DNA from: Physocladia obscura
Taxonomy: Eukaryota; Chytridiomycota; Chytridiomycetes; Chytridiales; Chytriomycetaceae
Direction of reading: 5' to 3'
NCBI GenBank assembly: GCA_027596945.1
Contig: JADGJH010000064.1
Coordinates: 1-35,221, forward strand
DNA: 35,221 bases
This document shows positions 22,849-32,682 of this stretch, piece by piece. How positions within the stretch are numbered: position 1 is the first letter of the stretch; each line of letters opens with the position of its first letter. The notes beneath the pieces are model-generated. The model was not told the origin of the DNA, ran no database searches, and saw only the letters and a program-made list of their open reading frames with translations. A program made the translations under genes and the position numbers.

Positions 22849-23378
22849 ACAAAGAAATATCTCTCAAATTGTGTTGATTGATTTTTTGTTTTTTTCTGTT
22901 TTTTCGTTGTTTTCTTCCTCTTTGATTTTGGGACTTGCTGCGTTATTTTTCACCAAGGCATCCTTTCTCTATTCTTTTTTTCTTCTTGGGAAAAAATGGG
23001 TGACTACAGACTCAATTGAGTTTGTATGTGGGAGGGTGTGTTTGGTAGCAGTATTTTTCTTATGTTTTTTGTGTGGTCTTTCGGAAACATAAAATATGTC
23101 TGTACCCGCAAATATTCTGTTGTATTCATTGTGAATGAAGAAGCTTATACTCAGATTTTTTTTAAGCAAAGCAACCTGTCGATTCCCAATAAATAATCCA
23201 TATTTTTTTCAGAGGGTACTTGTTCAAATCCAACTCGCTTTTTCAAAATTGATTCATTTCTACCCATTAATGTATCATAAGCTAAGTTTGAATCATTGTT
23301 GCTCGGCAAAGAAAAGAAAACAAAACAAGAAAAAAATAACGAAACAAGATGGTTTGTTTAGGCACATAAAAATTTCAA
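22849..23378. other. convergent 3' flanks of RPL10A and the KH gene
   Basis: T-rich DNA between two genes that end towards each other. The only sizeable open frames are low-complexity (Phe/Leu/Ser or Lys-rich) and look noncoding. No tRNA or other RNA gene was recognised; a T-loop-like string near 23217 has no matching clover-leaf. Confidence 0.6.
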
Positions 23379-25568
23379 TCAAGCACCTGGTGGAGCTTCC
23401 TCGCTTCCATTTTTTGCTTCTTCTGCTGATTGTGGTTGGTCGCCAGTTGCGCCGGCTGCTTGAGATGGATCACCGCCATATTGAGCATAATATGCATAGT
23501 ATGCCGCCCAAGCCGCTGCGTTTGCTGCTTCGTCGCCTCCTGCTTCTCCAGTTGCTGTTTCAGTTCCAGCAGCTGTAGGATCACTATTTGCAGACGCGTC
23601 GGCCGTTGCTCCATTTTGTACTGCGGCAGCTTGTTGTGCATATGCAGCGTATGCAGCTGGATCGTAATAAGCAGCGGCTAGCAAAGAAAACAAAATAAAT
23701 TTTGAAAAAATTTAAAAAAAAAAAAAAAAAAGGTTTATACCTTGGGATTGGTCATAATATTGCGAATAATCGGCAGTTTGCTGAGTATATTGACTTGTCC
23801 TAGATTATTTTGATTGCACAAACACATACAACGCGATAGACAGAGAGATACATTGATAGAGAAAACACGAAGAGAATCATATACATAGTTTTTTGAAGTG
23901 GGGAAAGAAAAAAAAAAACACACATTGGCATGACAAACAAATGAAAGATACTTGCACCAGTTTGGAAAAGATACCAAAAACTTTGCAGATAAATAAAAAT
24001 GGAACTTACATGGCAGAGTAAGGGTCGGAAGCAGCGGCTCCGTAGCCGGCTGACGCCGCAGCGTAACCTTGGCCGGCCGCACCGTATCCGCCGTAATTGG
24101 TATACGGATTCATGCCCGCCCCACTAGCGCTGGCTCCACTGGCAAATCCACGATTCTATAAAGTGATAGTTTTAATGATTTAAAGCGTTCAATAATCCAG
24201 GAAATAGAAGAAAAAAAAACAAAGAAACAAACTCCGACATGTCCAGCCTTCTCAAAAATCGCATCAATGGCACCGCTAATTGCTTCACGGCTAGGCCCGT
24301 AAACTTTAATTGTTCTCTCGTTGTTGGCATCCGGCATCTGCTCAAATTGAAGTTTGACACCAAATTGGTATTGAATTGACTTGCAACTTTCTCCGCCTTT
24401 TCCAATAACCAACCCAACCCGGTCGTTCGGTACTTTAACTTCTTCCATTTCTTGTCCGGTAGGGGTGTTGTTGTAGCCTTGAACAACACCGCTTCCTACC
24501 ATTACCTGCGTTACAGATAAAGATCGGGTAAGAAAAGAAAACAGAAGAGTGAACGGAAGAAAATGCAACGAACCCTTGCAGCAACAATATCTTCAATCAT
24601 TTTCTTTGACTCTTCGATTTGTTCGTCACTTCCTTGAATGGTGACTGTTTTGAATCCCTGCCTCGGATTTCCGTCTTGAATTACAGTGATTTTTGCGCCC
24701 GTTTTTGCTTGCAACATCCGAATCGTTTCACCACCTTTTCCAATAACAAGACCAACTCGGTCACCCGCAACTTCCATACTAACGGTAGTGCCTCTTGGAC
24801 CATAATGAGAGCCACCAGCACCAATACCTCCACTAAAACCACCTGGTCCATTGACCTTATTACTGACAAGCTCATCGATTATTTTTGCCGCCTTTTCGCA
24901 TTCCTCATCCGTTCCAATCAAGGTCGTAATCCGCGTTGGCTCGTTACTATCCCTGTCTTGGTTAAACTGAATTTTGGTAACCCCGCTTTCAGCCTGGATC
25001 CGTTTCAGCGTCTCGCCGCCCTTTCCGATAATCAAACCAACCATATCTGCAGGAATAGTGACTTCGCGGCTGATTTTCGTACTAACCATACCGCCCGAAA
25101 GCCCTAATTTGGCCAGGAACGAGTTTGTTGCGTCGTCCGAGCCAAGACCAGCTCGCTGTTTGGGAACATAGCCGGATACTGGAATGTCATTGTAGTCATC
25201 GCGGGGACGTTTGTTTGCGTCGAACGTAGATGCTGATGTTGTTGCGGTTGGGATCGATGTCGAACCGTACAGGTTTTCGCGCTTGGAATAGCCACTGGTT
25301 GGCGGGTCGTCATCGCGCGCGCGCTTAGTCGAGTAAGAAGAAGCCGGAATTGAGTCGGGAACTGGCGAGTTTCGCGGGAATTGTTTCGTTAACGCAATAT
25401 AATACGGCAGCCAAAAAAGAAGGAGCACTTACGCTGCCCTGCAGCTTTTGCAGCCGCTGTCAGTTTCGCGGCAACAGCTTTCGCTCGTTCAACGGCTGAG
25501 GATATATCGGACTGCCCATGTCGATATTAGTTGTTTTGTTGTTGGCATAACTCGCTTTTACTCACCAT
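23379..25568 (-). CDS. FUBP/KHSRP-like protein with three KH domains
   Basis: A single-stranded nucleic-acid-binding protein, nuclear and probably in mRNA processing or transcription, by analogy with far-upstream-element-binding proteins. Exons are 25568-25566 (ATG only), 25511-25433, 25361-24574, 24505-24233, 24155-24010, 23799-23741 and 23677-23379, giving 548 aa. KH1 spans about residues 125-193 (GLIIGKGGE at 136-144), KH2 about 220-288 (GLVIGKGGE) and KH3 about 311-378 (GLVIGKGGE). All three keep the GxxG loop. The tail is Ala/Gly/Tyr/Gln-rich, with YDPAAYAAYAQQ and AAWAAYYAYYAQYGGDP, like the Trp-Tyr-rich 'AAWAEYYRQ' repeats of FUBP1. A KRARDDD-type basic patch near residue 40 could be a nuclear signal. 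Intron 1 (54 bp) has a textbook ACTAAT branch site. All phases agree. Confidence 0.92.
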
Positions 25569-26976
25569 TGTTGAACAAAAATCAGTGACGTTTTAATTTT
25601 ACAAAATCAGAGAAAACAAAACAAAAAAAAAAAACGAATACTGGCTCTGGAACGCAGAAATGCAGAATCATAAAAACCAACAGGTATTGTCCAGCACTAA
25701 TCTGTCAGTTGGAAGGAAAATTTTTGGCAATAGAATATCTTTACTGAATCAATGCTGTTACATAACTGAATCGGCGGAGCAAGTTGTCAAGAATACTTCC
25801 TTAACAATTGGTCAAGCCAAGAGTATATGTCAAAGAATGAAAGTTCACTTAGATATGCTGTACAGTGACAGATTTTTGATGAGGAATACTTTGATACATT
25901 ATTGGAGGCCTGGTCTATTACACTCAACCTAATGTACAACGTTGCAAACTTTCTTAAAATTAGTATTAAATTTTATGATGAAAGAGATCTCCAAAGTGAA
26001 ATCCTGATGGTACATTGGATTTATCAAACGCAACTAGAATCCCAAGAGCTATAAAAACTATGACATTAGGGCATATCGCACCTGTTAATCTTGAAGGTTG
26101 TGAACTTTCCATCCAATTCTACAAAATTGAATGTAGTAGAACATGTTCAGCTTCAATAATATCATCAGTGCTGACAAAATGCAGATAACACTTGAAAATG
26201 ATAATCCACAAGGTTTATCTTATTAGCAATGTCTTCAGTCATCCAAATTTTTACCAAGGATAAATTGACTCTATTGCAAGCTTCATTTCACTAGTTTGGA
26301 TTTTTCGGCAAATCAATTAAAGCTTGAATTTTCCGTTCAGCCTCTTTGGTAATTGCTGTAGCTGTCAAAGAAATTGGCAGAAAAATTTACCCAAAGATGA
26401 AACCACCATCCAAAAACCAGTCATGAGATTACATGCGAATGTTTTGAGACTCATAAAATCTCAAGTTTTGTCTTACAGTCAAATGCTAGGCACAAATTTT
26501 CCTCAATTTTGTATACCTTGAAGTATAGCACAACATACTGTGATCAAAGTGGATGGCTTGCAAAATTCTACAACATTACAACAGAAGCCTAGACCAATAG
26601 ATACATTTCTCAGACTAATTTGACTAATTTTGAAGAGCGAGCAAAGGATTTAAGTATTCAGCAGCAACTGATGTTAAACTGAGAAAAACATTTCTTGATT
26701 TCCTTCAACAGCTTCCATGAAATATGATAACTTCGACTTTTGACAAAATACTCATCAAATTGAATAATATATTTATTCTATTACTGTTTGGACCACCAAA
26801 CTGTATTATGCAAACTGCTTTTTTGCCTGTACAATTCTTTTCATTGAGCACAGTACCTGAAATTGTACTTATTGAGGTTGACTTAGCCTCTGCTGAAGAT
26901 TCATGCTCTGCTCGTAACACCAAAGTTGGCTTTTTTGTTTTGATTTCATGGTGAAGCAAATTTTACTTGTCCTCAC
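25569..26976. other. gene-poor AT-rich stretch
   Basis: It contains the upstream region of the KH gene (to about 25650) and then repeat-like DNA. Plus-strand open frames at 25660-25932 (90 codons) and 26324-26521 (65 codons), and an 84-codon minus-strand frame at 26705-26959, have no recognised motif. An 18-base string shared with 12732-12749 lies at 26819-26836. I see no RNA gene. Confidence 0.5.
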
Positions 26977-27312
26977 CAAATCGTAAGCAGTTTGAATAAC
27001 AGCCGCCAACAACATCCCCACGCACCCCGCCATCGCAGCCGTCACCTGTATTTGTCGAAATATCTCTTCCGTATTGGAAATACTATTCTTCCGATATAGG
27101 CATGATTATCTGAGCTGAAGCTGTTTCGCGAGATAGTATTCTGAAGATTAGATGTCACATCTGGAAACACAAAACAGCGAGGAACTGATAATTGCACTGT
27201 TGAAGCAATTATTTCATACTATAAACGAAGTTTAAGCTGGGCGAAATAGTCAATACCGTATGTCCTGGAGCAACTTTAGAAACTTATGATCATTCATCTC
27301 ACTTGACTTCAT
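26977..27312 (-). CDS. 5' exons of a small putative membrane protein gene, divergent from RPL27
   Basis: ATG at 27312 begins MKSSEMNDHKFLKLLQDI. It can be spliced (exon 27312-27257, GTATTG donor) to 27120-27084 (FSSDNHAYIGRI) and then to 27045-26977 (VTAAMAGCVGMLLAAVIQTA..). All phases agree, and 54 codons are open before a GTGAGG donor at 26976. The third exon is a hydrophobic helix, so a small one-pass membrane protein is likely. The second intron would be only 38 bp, shorter than others here, and alternative acceptors exist for the first. Downstream lies AT-rich repeat-like DNA in which I could not find the next exon, so the gene may be truncated. Family not recognised. Confidence 0.35.
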
Positions 27313-27384
27313 TCCACTGAACCTTGAATCAAGACAAAATCGAAACTAACTATTCTATTTCGCCAAAAATCTCTAACAGCTGAA
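27313..27384. promoter_or_regulatory. probable divergent promoter / 5' leaders of RPL27 and the minus-strand gene
   Basis: Only 72 bp separate the RPL27 ATG from the ATG of the putative minus-strand gene, so any core promoter elements and both leaders must overlap here, or lie inside the other gene's introns. No clear TATA box is visible; the stretch has CTATTCTATTTC-like pyrimidine runs near 27350-27362. Inferred from gene layout, and it depends on the minus-strand gene being real. Confidence 0.3.
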
Positions 27385-27884
27385 ATGGTCAAGTTTCTTA
27401 AATCCGGAAAAGTTGTCCTTATTCTGTCTGGCCGTTTCGCAGGAAGAAAAGCTGTAATCGTCAAGAACTTTGATGAAGGTACCGGGGCTAAGCCATACCC
27501 ACACGCGGTAATTGCCGGAATCGAACGTTATCCATTGAAGATTACAAAGGGTATGGGTCAAAAGAGAATCGCCAAACGTTCGCGCGTTAAGCCATTCATT
27601 AAGAGCATCAACTATACACATATTCTACCGACTCGGTATGAAGAAATAGATTTTTTTGTTTTTAATACATATTTTCGAATAATCTTCGAAATTCGCGCTC
27701 CATTTCTAAATCTCGGTTATTCGATAGTTACAACTTTGACCTTGACTTGAAGTCAGTGTTAACCGCCGAGACTTTTAAGGAACCATCACAACGTATCGCA
27801 TCCAAAAAGGCTATCAAGAAGCTTTTGGAAGAAAGATACAACAGCGGAAAGAATAAGTGGTTCTTTCAAAAACTTCGCTTCTGA
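27385..27884 (+). CDS. RPL27: 60S ribosomal protein eL27
   Basis: Large-subunit ribosomal protein specific to eukaryotes. Exons 27385-27635 and 27728-27884 give 135 aa (human 136). Family blocks are [33 protein letters not shown], the KOW-type beta core, [20 protein letters not shown] and the invariant C-terminus [18 protein letters not shown]. The 92-bp intron interrupts the Arg codon of PTR-Y (CG|T). The donor is GTATGA and the acceptor GATAG. An AATAAA-type signal lies near 27977. It converges with TAF12, whose stop is at 28140; the 255 bp between them show nothing else. Confidence 0.97.
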
Positions 27885-28139
27885 AGAAACCATTTGGAAA
27901 ATGAATTCTAGATGACGGTTGGTGGCGTGGATATGGATTTGTTGTGTGTGGTGGGATACACAAAGTATTGAATACAAATAAACCAGTGTTAATGACATTC
28001 AAATTTCAGACCTACACATTTTTTATAAAAACAACTACCTAGACAAAAAAATGGAATAAAATCCAAGCTGCCTAACGAAATATATATGTATTTTTTGTTT
28101 GCAAGGAAAACTGATACGAAAAAAAAACAAACCAATTTA

Positions 28140-30836
28140 TCATATAATAGTATCTTGAGTTGTATGCATTTTGTGATCGTCTCCATTTTCATTATCAAAA
28201 TCTTCCGTACCCGATTTCATCCTCGCATCATTAATCGTACTAACAGACCCTTCTCCATCGCTTTCATCCACACTATTCGTATCACCAACACCACCACCGC
28301 CACGACTATCGTCACCACCACTGCCTCCATCACCACCATTGTCACTTTTCTTTTTTAATTGAAGTTCTTTCTCTCGCTTCGCATCCTCCGCGGCTCTTGC
28401 TTTCGCCTCGTCAATCGCCTTCTGCCGCGCAACAGCCGTCTGCTCATCGCGCAACGCTCGCCGCACATGCAATACCCGCGACATGTGATTCGAAGATGGT
28501 CCGCGGCGATGAATTGAGCGCGACGTCAAGAGAGGCAGAAAATCGTGCTCCGCGGACACCGGGACAGGTGTAGTTGGCGGTACAGGAACCAATATTGGTG
28601 ATTCGATTGATGTGAAGGCGCGTAGCGACGATAAAGTTTGAAGAGATGCTGTCGGGATTCGAATATTCCAGTTTCGTTCTTATGTTTGTTTGTCAGTCTT
28701 ATTTTTTTTTTTTTTTGTTAAATATAAAATTGAGTACCGAGTGGAAATTGGAAATCTTTGGGTTTTACAACTGTTGAGTTTCGATGCTTGGCCACTTTGC
28801 ACGCCATTTGCGTTAATTCATCTATAAAGTTATCTGTCGAATTATATAAGAACTTTTTTTGCAGTTGGATTAGTTTTTGCTTTGCACATGTAATACACTC
28901 ACGTCTTGAACATCTCCATCAATTGTTACTTCTGTGTCGAGTTCTGAAACCAAATCATTCAATTTCCGTTTCGCACCACTCTGCCCATCTGCGTATATCC
29001 CTTCACTCGGCCTCTCATCATCAAGTAAACTCTGCAAACTTTCTTCCATTCGCATAATCGGCCGTTGCGGCAAAGCTCGCGTTTGCAAAAATCCTTGTAC
29101 TGTCGAAGTTGATCCTGTCATACCTCCACCGACAAACGATTCGAGACCACCAAAAATTTTTCGGCTTTGCTGCGGCGCTGGACTTTGCACAACTGGAAGA
29201 AGAGTGCTTCGTGCAGCTTCTTCTTGTTGGCGTTGGCGCTGAAGTTGCATTTGCTGCTGTATTTGCTGGAGATTCGTATTGTTTACGAATTGTGCAATTG
29301 GGGCTACACTTAAGTTCACTTTCGAAGTCATTTGGTTTGGATTTATTGTTCCAGATCCATTTAAATCACCTGTTGTCGGTGGCGACATGGCATTCAATGG
29401 CGTACTTGCACTGTTAACAGCTGAATTTCCAGGATCGCCATTACTATTATTCACCACGTTTTGCTGTCTCCTTGCTTGTAACATCGACAGTTTCTTTTTT
29501 CCAACCTCCATCTGAGCTTTCAAATGCTGAACATTTAATTTCGTTGCTGCTGCTTCCTGTTCTGTGATAACTGCTCCTGATTGCGCCTTAGTAACATGAT
29601 CAATCTGTAGGATTTGAATTTGCGTTCCGATTCGGTTGAGTACCATTGTTACTTTATCGATTTCTGATAGATTTGGATTATTTAAAGCGTCTTGGAGGCT
29701 GTTGAACCGATTCAAAAGTTGATTACGAGTTTCATTAAGATGCCGTAACTGCGATTGAGGTTGCGATGGTTGAGATTGTGATTGTTGCTGCTGATTTTCA
29801 ACTGTTGTACTCGCAGCAGGACTAGCGGTATGAATTGATGCGGGAGTTTCAGAAACAGCTGCTCCAACAGCCACGCCGTTGTTTATATTATTTGCATTAT
29901 TTGTTGCCGCCGCCAGCGCGTTCGCATTTTGTGTTTGTTGCAGCATCGCAATAATATTTGGAGAAATCGTTCGACCCATATTCGCAAGTGCCATTGCTTG
30001 GTTTATATTTGTAGTCTGAAAATTATTCGTATTCGTGCCTGCATTTGGACTGTTGCTGTTTACATTATTGTGCAATATGTCGTTGATTCCGTTGTTGGCT
30101 GCCTGTGCTGCTTGAGCCATAATCTGCCTCGTGAGAAATTGTTGAACACGCGGATCGTTCCGATTCGCCATCAAAGTAGCCATTAGTTGAGCTTGGTTTG
30201 AGATATTTGAATTCGTGTTACTATTTTGTTGTTGCACGGAGGCAAGTTGGGTATTAATACTGTTATTTGCATTCGCGTTGTTGGCAGCGTTATTTGCGTT
30301 GTTCATGTTCAAAAAAGCTTGCAAAACTTGTGGGTTCATTTGCGCTTGTTGCTGCTGCAGCTGTTGAGCCTGATTTTGTTGCATAGCCATTCGTACTAGA
30401 AGTTGTTGTTGAATCTGTCTATGTTAAGCAAATAAATCAAAATGTGCAAATAAATAACAAGAACACAAAATAATAATAAATGGACATACTGTTGTAATAA
30501 AAACTGCATTTGCTGTTGTTGTTGTTGTTGTTGTTGTTGTTGAGAAGAAATATCAATGCCTGAGTTTTGATTTTGGTTTGCCAAATTTTGAGCCATCATC
30601 TGCGCAACAAGCGGATTCGCGTTCATAAGTGCAGCCATGTTCATATTGATATTTCCAGAGTTTTGGTTGACCACAGGAGACGCGGACGCAGGCACAGCGT
30701 TCGTGACTGGGTTCGAAACGGCAGGTGAAGAAGGAGTGTTTCCGTTCGAAGCGGGAATAATTGCGTTTTTTGAATTTGTATTAGCACGTGATGCCCGTTT
30801 CCCTCCGCCTCTCTTGTTATTCGAGTCCGATTCCAT
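28140..30836 (-). CDS. TAF12: TAF12, TFIID/SAGA histone-fold subunit with long Q/N-rich N-terminus
   Basis: TAF12 pairs with TAF4 (TFIID) or Ada1 (SAGA) through an H2B-like histone fold. Exons are 30836-30490, 30418-28903, 28852-28738 and 28678-28140, giving 838 aa (human 161, yeast 539). The fold, assembled across three exons, reads KRKLNDLVSELD.., DNFIDELTQMACKVAKHR, STVVKPKDFQFPLERNWNIR. This matches the human KRKLQELV..DDFIDSV..ACRLAKHR..LERNWNI order and spacing exactly. Residues 1 to about 590 are Gln/Asn-rich, with 11 glutamines at 30510-30542 and a more ordered middle part (LNETRNQLLNRFNSLQDALN). About 170 residues follow the fold: a helical Arg/Ala/Glu/Lys segment and a Gly/Asp-rich end. 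Such an extension is not usual, since the fold is normally C-terminal. The acceptor before FLYNSTDNF lies in an A-run; it alone preserves the fold length. Confidence 0.93.
30510..30542 (-). repeat. CAA trinucleotide run (poly-Gln) in TAF12
   Basis: Eleven consecutive glutamine codons, nearly all CAA, near the 3' end of TAF12 exon 1. Pure codon repeats of this kind change length easily between strains. Confidence 0.9.
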
Positions 30837-31246
30837 TCGAGTTGACGTGTTTGATATTTTCAGCCAAACGAGGCAATTCTCTTTCAGACAACCAAAAAAT
30901 TCTGACGCCAATAGTAACTGTACAAAAGTTAGGTGCTTAAGTGCGGAGTATGAATTTTTAGCAGTCGTAGAATTATTTTCAGCGAGGTTTTGAAGAGTAA
31001 TGCAGCACTCACCGAAAAAGTCAGTCCGGGTAGATTTTCAACGACCGAGAGTTCGGACAGAGTCGCCGAACGTCCTGATGGTTTATTCGATTGGAAACTG
31101 GGGCTGCTGATGGAAATGGAGATGGATGCCGAGCACTGATCGGGATGCAGGTGGCGGCAAACTTGTCGGACGAAACCAAAACTTTGTTTTTTTGTAAAAC
31201 AATTCAAGTATGCCGCCAAAAGAGTTTTGCTTGGTATCTGAACCAA
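30837..31246 (-). other. probable 5' leader of TAF12 with an intron
   Basis: On the minus strand a strong GTGAGT donor at 31012 and a TTTTGTACAG acceptor ending at 30918 would remove 95 bp and join in phase to the frame that runs into the TAF12 ATG at 30836. No ATG occurs in that frame back to 31246, so I read this as an untranslated leader exon. A missed upstream coding exon (a longer N-terminus) is the alternative. The sequence preceding the donor is richer in GC (..GRSATLSELSVVENLPGLTF if translated), which makes the coding alternative worth keeping. Confidence 0.4.
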
Positions 31247-32682
31247 CTATCCTTCAAGTCTTTCAGAAAATATCATTATGCTATAATAATTACCAATAAT
31301 ATATCGCCTGCCATATGTCCTGGAGAAATTCAGCAAATTCAAGGCAACAGTGAGACTTTGTTCGTGCAAACTATAGTTTGTTCTTCACACAAAACATCAG
31401 TCCTGCAACGTATTAATTAAGTAGACAAGTTCCATTATCGAAAATTGGAAGGATAGAATTGACCTTCTGATTATGTACAGTCTAGACTCCCCGAATAAAG
31501 CGTCTAGACATAAAGAGTGTTTCTATTAAATGCAGTAATAAGGCGGCTCATGAATTTCTTGCAATGAACAATGTTTTGCGTCTGTCTTTATTAGATTTGC
31601 ATAACTTTTTAACCTCTACGTGATTCTTAATATTCGCAAAAAGCATTTATTAGATATGTTTATTTGGTTCTCGTAATTTTGCGTAACATTCAGTATCAGT
31701 AGAGACGTATGATGCATCTACTTGTAAAGCGTTGAATGAATAGGATTGCAAGAAGGATAATTTACCGCAATTTTGTCACCTGATCAATTTGTGATCGACA
31801 AATTTGCTTTTTTTGTTTATTCTGGGTACTTTCTGGGTGGATAAAAAACTTTTACATACACCAGCCAGGTCAGATGCTTGACGAATCGGTTGTTTTCGGC
31901 GGGTCAGTACTAGAAGGGGATTATTTTATACGCTTGTAGATTGTTGTTTTGATAGAGAAAATTTGATTAAACTACTTGATTTTTTGGTCGATTCACTCTT
32001 TGTAAGCTGGTCACCCAATAAATTCAATAGAACACAAATAAAATTCTCAGCCGACAGTAACTGCAACAATAGCAAAAACGTAAACTTTATTACAGCGGAT
32101 GGGCAACACGATGAAGATCATTAGTCGAAAGTAGTACGGAATTTGAAATTTTGTCTTTTTACTCACTAGGCTCTGAAAGTAACATATAAAAATGCACTGG
32201 CGTCTTTGATTCGGACGATGAGGACAAGCAAAAGCAACGCAAACATCAACAATAGCAATGGCGATGATGCTGATAACGTGTCTGCCAAAACAAAGCGTGA
32301 ACTCAACTTAAAACAAAAGCTCAACAGCCTGAGCATCAATGGCATCCGTTATCTCTCCGGAAACAAAGCAGGAAGGCGTAGAAGGCAACGGCATTGAAGA
32401 TCTCTAGCTGGTTGTACGCATCGAGCCGTTCGACATGAATTAGGAGCTCGAAGAAGGCGCATTAAACGAAAACTACAAATACAGGACGAGCGCGGTATGC
32501 ACGACAATTGGCTCGGCGGAATCAATGCAAGCGAGATTGAACCACCTCAAAAGAAGCGGATGACGCGACGCATTCGACGATATTTATGGGAACGACGAAA
32601 GCGCGTGCTGGAAAGTCATCACGGAGTTAACTTGTCGGAGACTTTTCAAACTTTTCTATCTGCAAAATTGAAAACAAAATGA
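31210..32682 (+). CDS. multi-exon gene of uncertain identity (possibly CENP-N/Chl4-like), perhaps decayed at the 5' end
   Basis: The last three exons fit cleanly: 31914-32079 (RGLFYTLVDCCFDRENLIK, LLDFLVDSLF), 32170-32377 (ALKVTYKNALASLIRTM..) and 32444-32682 (basic RRIRRYLWERRKRVLESHH, stop at 32682). A preceding exon ending at 31868 (FWVDKKLLHTPA) joins in phase through a 45-bp intron. The 66-bp intron 32378-32443 contains an in-frame TGA. Further upstream are coding-like blocks in shifting frames: ATG 31210 (MPPKEFCLVSEPTILQVFQ), NKAAHEFLAMNNVLRLSLLD near 31540, and PDQFVIDKFAFFVYSG near 31790. I cannot join these without frameshifts. Block order (helical start, then a central FFVYSG..ARRGL..LV..LIKLLDF..SLF segment) loosely recalls CENP-N/Chl4 kinetochore proteins, but this is a weak resemblance. 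It may be a gene with unrecognised introns or a recent pseudogene. Confidence 0.4.

Noticed and set aside
23210..23245. tRNA-like string (TTCAAATCC)
   Set aside because: No D-arm, anticodon arm or acceptor stem of matching sequence around it.
24619..25107. 162-codon plus-strand ORF
   Set aside because: Antisense to the KH domains, whose GKGG motifs fix the minus strand as coding.
32395..32397. In-frame TGA as stop-codon recoding
   Set aside because: A GT..AG intron of 66 bp covers it and keeps the frame, a simpler explanation.
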